This document shows positions 50,821 through 59,023 of a stretch of DNA of 64,000 nt, in pieces (the first letter of the stretch is position 1; the number at the start of each line of letters is the position of its first letter). Source of the stretch: UBA5734 sp964528645. Its GTDB lineage: Bacteria > Bacillota > Clostridia > Saccharofermentanales > UBA5734. The position numbers were made by a program, and so were the translations under genes. The DNA lies in contig CAZGSR010000005.1 in assembly GCA_964528645.1 (NCBI GenBank), positions 19,710-83,709 on the forward strand, written 5' to 3'. Below the pieces are notes generated by a model. The model had not been told where the DNA came from and ran no database searches. It saw nothing but the letters and a program-made list of their open reading frames with translations.

Positions 50821-51252
50821 TCAGTCTTTCTGGACTGCACAGTCGCGGCAGTGGCCATACAATTTGACACGGTGATCCTGGACGACAAAACCATATTGCT
50901 CAAGCACTTGGATTTCCAGATCATCGAGCATGTCATCCGGAAAATCCTCGACCTTGCCACAGAGCTGACAGATCATATGGTGGTGCTCATGCTTGTGATC
51001 GTCCTCATGGACCTGGTAGCGGGTGCAGCCATCGTCGAGGTTGATCCGGCGGACCAGCTTGAGTTTCTCCAGCAATGCCAAAGACCTGTAAACCGTGGCA
51101 ATCCCGATGGGATTGCCCTTTTCCCCCAACAGCTTGTGTACCTCGTCAGCGCTCAAATGCTCGTCTTTGTTAGCCATCAGGACATCCAGGACGGCCTGGC
51201 GCTGCCCGGTCAGTTTGTAGCTGCCGTCCGACAGTTTGGATTTCAGGTCCAT
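50821..51252 (-). CDS. fur: Fur-family metal-dependent repressor
   Basis: A 143-residue regulator. Winged helix at about 10-80 (LTGQRQAVLDVLMANKDEHLSADEVHKLL, IGIATVYRSLALLEKLKLVRRI), metal-sensing region HEDDHKHEHHHMIC and structural zinc pairs CQLC and CRDC. The exact metal (Fe, Zn, Mn or peroxide) is not certain; the Fur boxes at the adjacent feo genes favour iron. A longer frame to 51378 exists, but the ATG at 51252 gives the family N-terminus. Its GGGAG ribosome site lies within a terminator hairpin. Confidence 0.9.
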   Translation of the reverse strand: MDLKSKLSDGSYKLTGQRQAVLDVLMANKDEHLSADEVHKLLGEKGNPIGIATVYRSLALLEKLKLVRRINLDDGCTRYQVHEDDHKHEHHHMICQLCGKVEDFPDDMLDDLEIQVLEQYGFVVQDHRVKLYGHCRDCAVQKD

Positions 51253-51302
51253 AAAAAAGCTCCCTGCCGCATCATCGATAGATCCATGATACAACAGGGA
51301 GC
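51253..51302 (-). terminator. Terminator hairpin that contains the fur ribosome site
   Basis: GCTCCCTG pairs perfectly with CAGGGAGC (51295-51302 and 51259-51266 on the plus strand), with an inner ATCAT/ATGAT stem, followed on the minus strand by six T residues that run into the fur ATG. It would end the feo transcript and, in read-through RNA, hide the fur ribosome site. Confidence 0.75.
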
Positions 51303-51329
51303 GTTGAAAATAAAACGGCCTGACTTTGG

Positions 51330-51476
51330 TCAATGCTTGCAACGGGAGCGCTCTTCGAGGGAACAGCCGCCGGAACAACCCGCACAGGTGTTGTTTTTGG
51401 CACTTTTGAAGAAGCGATAGGCACCCAGGACAACGAGTGCAGCCACAATGAGACCAACAATGATATCTGCTAGCAT
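51330..51476 (-). CDS. FeoB-associated Cys-rich membrane protein
   Basis: A 48-residue protein with one membrane helix (MLADIIVGLIVAALVVLGAYRFF) and a Cys-rich tail (NNTCAGCSGGCSLEERSRC), matching the small Cys-rich proteins (sometimes called FeoC-like) that follow feoB in Firmicutes. It begins within the last codons of feoB (TGATG overlap). It may bind Fe or an Fe-S cluster next to the transporter. Confidence 0.85.
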   Translation of the reverse strand: MLADIIVGLIVAALVVLGAYRFFKSAKNNTCAGCSGGCSLEERSRCKH

Positions 51477-53479
51477 CAGGATTTTCCTTTCAGTTCTGCC
51501 ACGCTGGACAAAGACGAGCTCGTCGAGCGTTTGCGCAGCAGGAGTGTGACACTGACCATGAGCGCGATCAGGATCACGATTGCGGGGACCAGGCCTGGGG
51601 CAGGCTGGCCGGTGACAAGTAACGTTCCAACTTGTGTGATCAGCATGGCAATGGTATATCCAGTTGTCAACTGGAAGACCAGGGCACGGCCCAGCCACTT
51701 GCGGTGCCCGAGTTCAGCGTTCATGGCACCAATGGCGGCAAAACAGGGCGGGGCAAACAAGTTGAAAGACAGGAAGGCAAAAGCGGTGACGGGGGTGAAG
51801 ATGCTGGCCAGTGGTCCGGTCGGAGTAAAGAGCAATTCGTCAGATGCGGCGAGGACGATGGCAAACGTGGAAACAACATTTTCCTTGGCGACAAACCCCG
51901 CCAGAACCGCAACAGCAGCCTGCCAGCCAATGAACCCGAGGGGGATCAGCAGAGGGGCGATGACTGTTCCAGCAGCAGCGAGCATGCTTTGCCCAGGATC
52001 ATCCACTACACGCAAGGTCCAGCTGTAAGTCTGGGTGAACCAGATCAGGGTGTTCATGACCAGGATGATGGTGGATGCTTTGATGACAAAAGACTTGGCT
52101 TGCTTGTACATCTGGGTGAGGGCATGACGGATGCTTGGCAACCTGTATTCTGGCAGTTCAATAATGAAAGACGAAGTACTTTCGTAGTTGAAGAGCTTTT
52201 TCAGGAACAGGCCGCCGATGATGATCAGGGCACCGGCGATCAGGTACATGGCAGGGAAAACCCAGGTCGCCCCCGGGAAAAAGACTGCTCCAAACAGGGC
52301 GATGACGGGTAGCTTGGCACTGCAGGGGACAAAAGGTGTCAGCATGGTCGTGACCCGGCGTTCGTTTTCATCTTCGATGGTCCGTGAGGCCATGACCCCG
52401 GGGATGGAGCAGCCAGAACCGACGATCATCGGGATGATGGACTTGCCAGACAGGCCGATCTTTTTGAAATACCGGTCCATGACCACGGCGATCCGGGCCA
52501 TGTAGCCGCTGTCTTCAACCAGGGCCAGCAGGAAAAACAGGACCATGATCAAGGGAAGGAAGCCAAGAACCGCACCGACGCCGCCCAGAATGCCATCGAC
52601 AACCAGGGACTGGAGCAGCTCATTGAGGCCGATAGCGGCAAAAAACTGATAAGCGGCTGCTGGGACGATCTCGCCAAAGAATGTGTCGTTGAGATAACCA
52701 GAGGCAAATCCACCCAGTCCATTGATCGACAAGGTGTAGATACCCCACATGACCAGGGCAAAAATTGGCAAACCCCAGAAGGCATGGGCTACAATCCGGT
52801 CCACTCGGTCGGAAAAAGTCACCACGGAGGCATCCCGGCCACGCTTGAGAACTTTGACCGAGACTTCCCGCACGTACTGGTGGCGCGATTTGTCTTCGTC
52901 GGGTGTTCCCTGGCCGGCAAAAACAGGTGCAGACTGGGCAGATCCAGCCAACGACAAGGCATGGTGGGTCAATTCCTGCAAACCTTCCCCGGCATTGGCT
53001 GCAACTGGTACGACTGGACAACCCAGGATGCGGGCAAGCTCTTTGCTGTCGATGCTGCTGCCCTGGCGCCGGACCAGGTCCTGTTTGTTGAGTGCAACGA
53101 CAACCGGTAGGCCCAGTTCAAGGAGCTGGGTGGTGAAAAAGAGGCTGCGCTCCAAGCTGGTGGCATCGACGATGTTGATGATGACGTCGGGTGATTCGCC
53201 CGTGATGAAATCACGGGTGATGGTTTCTTCCTGAGTGTAGGGGGCAATGGAGTAGGCTCCTGGCAAATCCACCACCGAGACTTTGTTTTTGTGGTCTCCG
53301 GTGCCAACTTTGCCGTGTAAACCCTGTCCCATCGCACCTTTGTAGACTCGTTTGAGGTTGGCGACTTTCTTTTCAACGGTGACACCAGGCCAGTTGCCGA
53401 CGTATTCGGTTTTGCCGGTGATTGCGTTGAAAAGCGTGGTTTTCCCAGAATTGGGATTTCCTGCTAAAGCAAGTTTCAT
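51476..53479 (-). CDS. feoB: Ferrous iron transport protein B
   Basis: A 667-residue Fe2+ importer with an N-terminal G domain and about ten membrane helices. G1 GNPNSGKTTLFNAITG, G2-region GNWPGVTVEKK, G3 VDLPGAYSI, G4 NKQD; gate motifs VGSGCSIPGVMASRT and VPCSAKLPVIALF hold the conserved Cys residues. Two ATGs lie 6 bases apart; the second (53479) has GGAGAA at the better spacing. A Fur box sits 40 bases upstream. Confidence 0.95.
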   Translation of the reverse strand: MKLALAGNPNSGKTTLFNAITGKTEYVGNWPGVTVEKKVANLKRVYKGAMGQGLHGKVGTGDHKNKVSVVDLPGAYSIAPYTQEETITRDFITGESPDVIINIVDATSLERSLFFTTQLLELGLPVVVALNKQDLVRRQGSSIDSKELARILGCPVVPVAANAGEGLQELTHHALSLAGSAQSAPVFAGQGTPDEDKSRHQYVREVSVKVLKRGRDASVVTFSDRVDRIVAHAFWGLPIFALVMWGIYTLSINGLGGFASGYLNDTFFGEIVPAAAYQFFAAIGLNELLQSLVVDGILGGVGAVLGFLPLIMVLFFLLALVEDSGYMARIAVVMDRYFKKIGLSGKSIIPMIVGSGCSIPGVMASRTIEDENERRVTTMLTPFVPCSAKLPVIALFGAVFFPGATWVFPAMYLIAGALIIIGGLFLKKLFNYESTSSFIIELPEYRLPSIRHALTQMYKQAKSFVIKASTIILVMNTLIWFTQTYSWTLRVVDDPGQSMLAAAGTVIAPLLIPLGFIGWQAAVAVLAGFVAKENVVSTFAIVLAASDELLFTPTGPLASIFTPVTAFAFLSFNLFAPPCFAAIGAMNAELGHRKWLGRALVFQLTTGYTIAMLITQVGTLLVTGQPAPGLVPAIVILIALMVSVTLLLRKRSTSSSLSSVAELKGKS

Positions 53480-53518
53480 GGTCATTTCTCCTTGAATGTG
53501 TTGAAGAAGTTATGATCA

Positions 53519-53533
53519 TGATAATCATTATCA
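53519..53533. promoter_or_regulatory. Fur box between feoA and feoB
   Basis: TGATAATCATTATCA is a perfect 7-1-7 inverted repeat matching the classical Fur core. It lies 40 bases before the feoB start codon, suggesting feoB has its own iron-repressed promoter. Confidence 0.85.
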
Positions 53534-53591
53534 TTCAATTGGGTGAAAAAAAGCAGGTCTTCTGCTTCATTTCATACAACTAAATCCAATG

Positions 53592-53807
53592 TTATCCGAT
53601 CAGTTGGATGGCCTTAGCCATGTTACTGTCGATGGCATAGCGGCTGTCCTTGACCGAGATGATGTAATTGCCTGCGAGAATCGAAATCAAGGTGATGGTT
53701 TCTCCTTCGTGACAGCCGAGTGAAAACAAAAATTTCTTGATTTTCTCAGGACCTGAGACGTGCTTGATCTCCATCTGACGTCCGACTTTTGCTTCTGACA
53801 AAGCCAT
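53592..53807 (-). CDS. feoA: Ferrous iron transport protein A
   Basis: A 71-residue SH3-like protein that supports FeoB. It starts MALSEAKVGRQMEIKHVSG and contains KFLFSLGCHEGETITLIS and YIISVKDSRYAIDSNMAKAI, typical of FeoA. GGAGG lies 8 bases before the ATG at 53807; the longer frame to 53822 is rejected. The Fur operator lies 28 bases upstream of the start. Confidence 0.93.
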   Translation of the reverse strand: MALSEAKVGRQMEIKHVSGPEKIKKFLFSLGCHEGETITLISILAGNYIISVKDSRYAIDSNMAKAIQLIG

Positions 53808-53834
53808 GCAAACAACCTCCACTGACAGATCTTA

Positions 53835-53873
53835 CTGACTAGAATATGATAATGATTATCAATTCCTAGTCAG
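53835..53873. promoter_or_regulatory. Fur box inside a 39-bp palindrome upstream of feoA
   Basis: The core TGATAATGATTATCA (53847-53861) is a perfect Fur-type repeat. It is flanked by CTGACTAG (53835-53842) and CTAGTCAG (53866-53873), which are inverted and exactly centred on the same base (53854). Of 19 base pairs across the axis, 16 are complementary. Confidence 0.85.
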
Positions 53874-53896
53874 TTTATCGGATTTAGCCAGGCTTG

Positions 53897-56059
53897 TCAA
53901 TTCCTTTTACGCAAAATTCGCATGGCGTTGAGCACGGCTATCAGGGCGACTCCAACGTCGCCAAATACGGCTGCCCACATCGAGGCCATGCCCAAGGCGC
54001 CCAAAAGCAGAATGATGGTTTTGACACCGAGTGCGAAAACGATGTTCTGCCAGACGATGGTGCGCGTTTTACGGGCGATTTCGATGGCGGTGGCCAACTT
54101 GGATGGCTCGTCGGTCATCAAGACGATATCAGCCGCTTCTATGGCTGCATCGGAGCCGATTCCACCCATCGCGATTCCGACATCGGATCGGGCCAGGACT
54201 GGGGCATCGTTGATGCCGTCACCAACAAAAACAATTTTACCTTTGGTGGTCCTGGCGTCAGCCAGAGATTCGAACGCGGCCACCTTCTGGTGGGGGAGCA
54301 ACTCGGACAATACTGTGTCGAGCCCCAGCTGACTACCGATTGCCTGGCCTGTGGACTTCGTATCCCCTGTCAGCAGGGCGATCGAGCGGATGCCCAGACC
54401 ACGCAGCCGTTGAATGGCTGAGAGGCTATCGGCTTTGAGCTGGTCAGAGATGACCAGATGCCCGGCATACTGGCCAGCAACAGCAAGATAGACAACCGTG
54501 CCAGCGGTCACGACTTGCTCATGTTCGATACCTTGGCTGCCAAGGTATCGTGAATTTCCTGCCAGGACGGATTGTCCGTCGATTGTGGCTGACAAACCTT
54601 GGCCAGAGGCCTCCTGATAATCTGTGACTGATCCGGAATCGAGCTTCTGGCCATAAGCTTTGCAGATCGACACAGCGATGGGATGGTTGGAAAACTGCTC
54701 AATTTGGGCAGCCAGCTGCAACAGTCTGGCATCCGTCAGGTCACCTGCCGTAGAGACTTCGGTAACGGAAAAAATGCCGCGAGTCAACGTGCCGGTCTTG
54801 TCGAAGACCACCGTGTCAATGGCGTTCAGGGCTTCCAGGTAATTGCTGCCCTTGACCAGAATTCCCTGGTGTGAAGCACTGCCGATTCCACCAAAAAAGG
54901 TGAGAGGAATGGAGACAACCAGCGCACAGGGACAGGAGACGACCAGGAAGATCAGGGCCCGATGCAGCCAATCACTGAAGACAGCGCCCGGAATGAGCAG
55001 TGGGGGCAGGAATGCCAGCGCAGCAGCTGCGAAGACGACGGCAGGAGTATAATAACGGGCAAATTTTGTGATGAATTGTTCAGTCGGAGCTTTACGGCTG
55101 CTGGCATTCTGAACCAGTTCAAGTATCCGCGCCACAGTAGATTCGCCATAGGGCTTGCTGACTTGAATGCGCAGGACACCACTGATGTTAATCGCACCCG
55201 AATAAACGGCGCTGCCCGGCTCGACATCCCGCGGGAGCGATTCGCCTGTCAAAGCGGAGGTGTCCAAAGAGGAGATACCTTCGAGGACACTGCCGTCCAG
55301 CGGAACTCGTTCACCGGGTTTGACCAGAATGATATCATCGATGCTAACGTGCTCAGGCGGTACAGTTTCGATCCCGTCATCCGTCACCCGGTTGGCAAAC
55401 TCTGGCCGGATATCCATCAGGGCTGCGATCGAACGGCGTGAGCGATTGACCGCCAGATCCTGGAAAAATTCGCCTACTTGGTAAAAAAGCATGACCGATA
55501 CGGCTTCGGGATAATCACCAATGGCAAAGGCGCCAACGGTCGCAAGGCTCATCAGGAAATTCTCATCGAGCAACTGGCCACGCGCGATGTTGCGCAGTGC
55601 GGCAAGGATCACTTCAGCGCCAATCAACAGATAGCTGACAATGAACAAGAGAAGGCTAAGCGCTGCAGGCAAGGGGGAAAATTGGGCCAGCAGCAACAAG
55701 ACAAAGCCAATGCCGAACAAGAACAGGCGTATAGACCGGGCAGGTGCATTTTTGATTTCTGCTGTGGCAGAACCTGCGGATGTGTCTGCTACGACTGCTG
55801 CACCTGGTTCAATCCGGGCAGCAATTTCGCCTGCTTTTTGTGTGATTTGTAGCATTGCCTTTGAGTCGAGTGCCTCTATGATCAGACGCTGCGAAACAAA
55901 GTCCAGACGGGCACTTTGCACGCCCTCCAGCTGGCTGATTTCTGCTTCGATTTTAGCAGCGCAGGTGGCACAGCCCAGTCCAGTCATCTGGAAAATGTGC
56001 TGGTTTGAGTGGTGAGCCTTTGGGACTTGAACAGGGGCAGCAGAATTGGATGAAGACAT
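53897..56059 (-). CDS. cadA: Heavy-metal-exporting P1B-type ATPase (CadA/ZntA-like)
   Basis: A 720-residue efflux pump for Zn, Cd or Pb. The N-terminal HMA domain has MTGLGCATCAAK (GxxCxxC); the core has the actuator TGES, the membrane motif SCPCALV at about residue 376, phosphorylation site DKTGTLTRG at about 422, the HP motif in NHPIAVSI, ATP-binding SGQGLSA and hinge GDGINDAPVLA. The CPC motif with D near the C-terminal helix (FGDVGVALIAVLN) fits Zn/Cd rather than Cu. The partner repressor gene precedes it by 24 bases. Confidence 0.92.
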   Translation of the reverse strand: MSSSNSAAPVQVPKAHHSNQHIFQMTGLGCATCAAKIEAEISQLEGVQSARLDFVSQRLIIEALDSKAMLQITQKAGEIAARIEPGAAVVADTSAGSATAEIKNAPARSIRLFLFGIGFVLLLLAQFSPLPAALSLLLFIVSYLLIGAEVILAALRNIARGQLLDENFLMSLATVGAFAIGDYPEAVSVMLFYQVGEFFQDLAVNRSRRSIAALMDIRPEFANRVTDDGIETVPPEHVSIDDIILVKPGERVPLDGSVLEGISSLDTSALTGESLPRDVEPGSAVYSGAINISGVLRIQVSKPYGESTVARILELVQNASSRKAPTEQFITKFARYYTPAVVFAAAALAFLPPLLIPGAVFSDWLHRALIFLVVSCPCALVVSIPLTFFGGIGSASHQGILVKGSNYLEALNAIDTVVFDKTGTLTRGIFSVTEVSTAGDLTDARLLQLAAQIEQFSNHPIAVSICKAYGQKLDSGSVTDYQEASGQGLSATIDGQSVLAGNSRYLGSQGIEHEQVVTAGTVVYLAVAGQYAGHLVISDQLKADSLSAIQRLRGLGIRSIALLTGDTKSTGQAIGSQLGLDTVLSELLPHQKVAAFESLADARTTKGKIVFVGDGINDAPVLARSDVGIAMGGIGSDAAIEAADIVLMTDEPSKLATAIEIARKTRTIVWQNIVFALGVKTIILLLGALGMASMWAAVFGDVGVALIAVLNAMRILRKRN

Positions 56060-56083
56060 GGAAAACCTCCGGTTAAACAGGAA

Positions 56084-56476
56084 TCAACGATTGGAATACT
56101 GGCGCAACTCTTCGGTCAAATGCTGATGACCCTGAGCAAGAATTGTTCCGACATGAGCGTCATCGAGTGAGTAATAGACGATTTTCCCAGCTTTCCTGTA
56201 CTTGACCAGACGCGCTTGCTTGAGCAGACGCAATTGGTGTGAAACTGCAGATTGGGTCATGTTGAGGAGCACGGCCAGGTCACAGACACAGAGCTCTGAG
56301 GATGACAGTGCAGATAAAATCTTAATCCGCGTCGTATCTCCGAATACTTTGAAGAACTCAGCCAGATCAAACAGATCCTCGTCATTGGGCATGTGGGACC
56401 GGACAGTCTGGACCGCATCTTCATGAATCACGGTGCAATCACAGCGGATCAAATCATTTTGCGAATCTTTCATCAT
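56084..56476 (-). CDS. cadC: ArsR/SmtB-family metal-sensing repressor (CadC-like)
   Basis: A 130-residue winged-helix repressor. N-terminal IRCDCTVIHED resembles the CadC metal site, the central LCVCDLAVLLNMTQSAVSHQLRLLKQARLV holds the alpha3 Cys pair and the HTH, and the C-terminal helix DAHVGTILAQGHQHLTEEL has the alpha5 Asp/His residues. It therefore may sense both Cd/Pb and Zn. Two ATGs follow each other at 56476 and 56473. An SmtB/ArsR-type operator lies at 56545-56564. Confidence 0.9.
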   Translation of the reverse strand: MMKDSQNDLIRCDCTVIHEDAVQTVRSHMPNDEDLFDLAEFFKVFGDTTRIKILSALSSSELCVCDLAVLLNMTQSAVSHQLRLLKQARLVKYRKAGKIVYYSLDDAHVGTILAQGHQHLTEELRQYSNR

Positions 56477-56544
56477 CTACCTCGCAGCAATCATATGGAT
56501 AGCACTTCAGGCTATCGTCTCTATAAATCCATCTTATCACAAAC

Positions 56545-56564
56545 ATATGAGCAGTTGTTCAATT
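56545..56564. promoter_or_regulatory. ArsR/SmtB-type operator in the cadCA promoter
   Basis: ATATGAGCA-GT-TGTTCAATT resembles the ATATGAACA-NN-TGTTCATAT operators of the family. On the minus strand it overlaps TTGAAC (-35, 56557-56562), with a TGATAA -10 17 bases on. Confidence 0.65.
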
Positions 56565-56571
56565 GTATGCA

Positions 56572-56610
56572 ATAAAAAAGACGCCGGACCAGGGGATGAC
56601 CTGGCCGGCG
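56572..56610 (-). terminator. Terminator of the peroxiredoxin gene
   Basis: On the minus strand CGCCGGCCAGG and CCTGGTCCGGCG pair (one bulge) and are followed by TCTTTTTT. Confidence 0.85.
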
Positions 56611-56663
56611 ATCTTCGGAATGATTGTAAACTGTTGGATTCTGGCTGGTACCCAAACGGGGGA

Positions 56664-57350
56664 TCAGCCTTTTTTCTCCTTTTTGAAACAGAGGAACCAG
56701 TCGAGACAGTAGACATCGTCGGGATGCTGTTCGACGCGTTCCTTGGCGGTGCCACAAGAACCCGGAGGCGGCAGGATGACATCATCGCCGGGCTGCCAGT
56801 TGGCTGGGGTGGCGATGGCATCTGCGTCGGCTTTCTGCAGGGCAACAACTGCGCGCTTGATTTCCTGCATGTTGCGGCCAACAGCTGCCGGATAGTACAT
56901 GATCAGGCGGACAATACCTTTGGGATCGACGATGAAGACGGCGCGGACAGCCTGGGTGGTCGAGGAGTTGGGCTGGACCATGCCAAAGAGCTTGGCAACA
57001 TTCATGCTGATGTCTTCGATGACCGGGAATTTGATCTCCAAATCCTTGATGCCGTTGTATTCGATCTTTTCTTTGATTGTACGCAACCAGGCAATATGGG
57101 AGTACATGCTGTCGATCGACAAACCAACCAGCTCAGTGTTGATGGAACGGAACTCTTCTTGCATGCTGCCGAAGGTCATGAATTCAGTGGTGCAGACAGG
57201 TGTGAAATCAGCAGGATGGCTGAAAAGGATCACCCATTTGCCGTTGTAATCGGCTGGGAAATTGATGTCGCCCTGGGTGGTCTTGGCAGTAAATGCGGGA
57301 GCCGGATCACCGATCAAAGGCAGCCTGAAAGAGTTTGTGTTTTCGTCCAT
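56664..57350 (-). CDS. Peroxiredoxin (Prx6/AhpC-type)
   Basis: A 228-residue thiol peroxidase. The peroxidatic Cys is C53 in HPADFTPVCTTEF, with the catalytic Thr and the downstream Arg in TTQAVRAVFIVDP. Length and C-terminal arm (PPPGSCGTAKERVEQHPDDVYCLDWFLC) match the archaeal-type Prx6 group, in which extra Cys residues near the C-terminus form the resolving disulfide. AGGAGG lies 10 bases before the ATG. Reductant could be the TrxB-like flavoprotein at 18562. Confidence 0.93.
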   Translation of the reverse strand: MDENTNSFRLPLIGDPAPAFTAKTTQGDINFPADYNGKWVILFSHPADFTPVCTTEFMTFGSMQEEFRSINTELVGLSIDSMYSHIAWLRTIKEKIEYNGIKDLEIKFPVIEDISMNVAKLFGMVQPNSSTTQAVRAVFIVDPKGIVRLIMYYPAAVGRNMQEIKRAVVALQKADADAIATPANWQPGDDVILPPPGSCGTAKERVEQHPDDVYCLDWFLCFKKEKKG

Positions 57351-57409
57351 GTTCGTAAATCCTCCTTGATTTTGTGAGCCGCAATGCGGCTGGTTATTGT
57401 CATAAGCCC

Positions 57410-57415
57410 ATTATA
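57410..57415 (-). promoter_or_regulatory. -10 element of the peroxiredoxin gene, with AT-rich upstream sequence
   Basis: TATAAT on the minus strand, 60 bases before the ATG. The leader holds the hairpin AGCCGC-AAT-GCGGCT. An AT-rich stretch at 57450-57473 loosely resembles a PerR box but is not a clean palindrome. Confidence 0.45.
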
Positions 57416-57481
57416 AACTCTGTTTGTGTCAGAAGTTTTAAGGGATGGCTTTATTATTAAGAATTATTATCGATAAGTAAA

Positions 57482-57494
57482 GTGATCAAATCAC
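57482..57494. promoter_or_regulatory. Palindrome upstream of the first DUF134 gene
   Basis: GTGAT-CAA-ATCAC is a perfect 5-3-5 inverted repeat 63 bases before the start codon and may be an operator. Confidence 0.4.
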
Positions 57495-57557
57495 ATAAGG
57501 AAAAAATGGGTCAAGAGGTGTATCCTAGTGAATAAATATCTGTTGAGGTGAACATTT

Positions 57558-58031
57558 ATGGCAAGACCAGTCAAGTGGCGCAAGATTGGGCAGATCCCGC
57601 AGGTTCTCAAATTCATCCCTGCCGATTCTGACCGGATGCAGGGGGCCAACAGCCTGAAGCTCGAAGAACTCGAAGCAATCAGGCTCAAAGATCTCCAGGA
57701 TTTGGATCAGATTGATTGTGCCCGGGAAATGGGCGTGTCACGTCCGACCTTCCAGCGGATCTTGCTCTCAGCTCGGTGGAAAATAGCCGACAGCTTGGTG
57801 AATGGAAAGGCCATCCAGATTGATGGCGGCCATTACACGCGCAACATCTGTCCGATCCGGTGCCTGGATTGTGGCCGGGAATGGCAGGAGAGCTATGAGA
57901 AGATCGAACAGACTGCCCAACTGGATCCGGAGTGCCCCAAATGCCACTCGAAAAAGCTGGCTTGCTGTCCTGAAGACAGCAGCCCAGAGGGTGCCTGCTG
58001 CCAGCATATGTTCCGGGTGGGTTGTCTATGA
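57558..58031 (+). CDS. DUF134-family predicted DNA-binding protein (copy 1)
   Basis: A 157-residue protein that starts MARPVKWRKIGQIPQVLKF and carries the DUF134 helix-turn-helix (LEELEAIRLKDLQDLDQIDCAREMGVSRPTFQRIL, about 35-70). A Cys-rich C-terminal part follows (ICPIRCLDCGREW, CPKCHSKKLACC, ACCQHMF), likely binding zinc or Fe-S. GAGGTGAAC precedes the ATG. It overlaps the C_GCAxxG_C_C gene by 4 bases. It probably regulates the cluster to 63850; a second copy lies at 61163. Confidence 0.88.
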   Translation: MARPVKWRKIGQIPQVLKFIPADSDRMQGANSLKLEELEAIRLKDLQDLDQIDCAREMGVSRPTFQRILLSARWKIADSLVNGKAIQIDGGHYTRNICPIRCLDCGREWQESYEKIEQTAQLDPECPKCHSKKLACCPEDSSPEGACCQHMFRVGCL

Positions 58032-58498
58032 TGTCACATGCAGATCGAGCAGAAGCTCTTTTTAAATCAGGTTACAATTGTGCGCAATCGATGATCGGGG
58101 CCTTTGAAGGCGAAATCGGAATCGATTTTGAGACGTCCATCCGGCTCGCAGCCTCGTTTGGCGGCGGTATGGGCCGGCTCCGGGAAGTTTGCGGAGCACT
58201 GACCGGACTTTTCATGGTCATCGGTCTACAGTCCGGATATTCAGATCCGGAAGACCACGAAGCCAAAACACGCCATTATCAGCGGGTCCAGGATCTGGCC
58301 GCCCAATTCCGGGACCGATTTGGCACCCTTTTGTGCCGTGATTTGCTCGAACTGGAAGAATCCATCAGTGAGCCAGTGCCGGAAAAGCGGACCGAGGAAT
58401 ACTATCAACGTCGTCCCTGCGCCCAATACATCCGTTTTGCCGCATCCTTGCTGGACACCATGCCAGAACCACAATCACAACCAGAACCGGAAACGTGA
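58028..58498 (+). CDS. C_GCAxxG_C_C-family redox protein
   Basis: A 156-residue member of the C_GCAxxG_C_C family. Signature residues are KSGYNCAQSM (first Cys), GGGMGRLREVCGALTGLFMVIGL (CGAxxG), CRDLLEL and RRPCAQYI. Such proteins are often next to oxidoreductases and may carry a metal or Fe-S site, but the function is unproven. It begins at ATG 58028, overlapping the stop of the DUF134 gene. Confidence 0.85.
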   Translation: MMSHADRAEALFKSGYNCAQSMIGAFEGEIGIDFETSIRLAASFGGGMGRLREVCGALTGLFMVIGLQSGYSDPEDHEAKTRHYQRVQDLAAQFRDRFGTLLCRDLLELEESISEPVPEKRTEEYYQRRPCAQYIRFAASLLDTMPEPQSQPEPET

Positions 58499-58515
58499 GC
58501 TGACTTAGCCCGATG

Positions 58516-58564
58516 AAAGAGCCAGTCCAGATGGCAATGATGCCACCTCGGGACTGGCTCTTTT
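58516..58564 (+). terminator. Terminator after the C_GCAxxG_C_C gene
   Basis: AAAGAGCCAGTCC pairs with GGACTGGCTCTTT; an inner TGGCA/TGCCA stem caps it and TTTT follows. Confidence 0.85.
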
Positions 58565-58642
58565 GCAAATTCCAATGGATTGCAGTGATCCTGGCAACAG
58601 GTCCGTTCAGTGAGCGGGCCTGACCATGATCCAGGTCAAGGA

Positions 58643-58813
58643 TCAGGCCGGTGAAATTGCGCCGACCGGGCAGGTGCTCTCGCAGGCACCACAGTCGATG
58701 CAGGTTTCCGGGTCGATCACGTACTGGGTTTCGCCGGCTGAGATGGCGCCGGTCGGACAGACGGATTCGCATGCGCCGCAGGAAATGCAGGCATCAGAAA
58801 TTTTATAAGCCAT
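58643..58813 (-). CDS. 2[4Fe-4S] ferredoxin
   Basis: A 56-residue clostridial-type ferredoxin: MAYKISDACISCGACESVCPTGAIS and CIDCGACESTCPVGAISPA give eight cysteines in two CxxCxxCxxxCP motifs. AAAGGAGG lies 5 bases before the ATG at 58813. It can carry electrons between PFOR, Rnf and other enzymes. It is divergent from the NifX-like gene. Confidence 0.95.
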   Translation of the reverse strand: MAYKISDACISCGACESVCPTGAISAGETQYVIDPETCIDCGACESTCPVGAISPA

Positions 58814-58952
58814 TGGGACCTCCTTTGATAGAAACACGTTGTTTTTGGCCTGCTTGGGTTCAAGGCGTGGCCTGTGTTCCTTTATCATAGGTACATTGTA
58901 CACATTCTTTTCCAGTTTGTGTGCATTTTTCTCATCCGGTTTCGCGTTTTTA

Positions 58953-58982
58953 TTGACATATGCCCAATAACTCTTTTACAAT
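58953..58982 (+). promoter_or_regulatory. Promoter of the ORP-like gene cluster
   Basis: TTGACA (58953-58958) and TACAAT (58977-58982) with 18 bases between, 42 bases before the ATG at 59024. Confidence 0.7.
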
Positions 58983-59023
58983 GATTATGAGCAAATGCTA
59001 AAAAGTGAAAGCAGGTGAATATC

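Noticed and set aside
57450..57480. PerR box upstream of the peroxiredoxin gene
   Set aside because: The AT-rich stretch is closer to a direct repeat than to the 7-1-7 inverted repeat needed.
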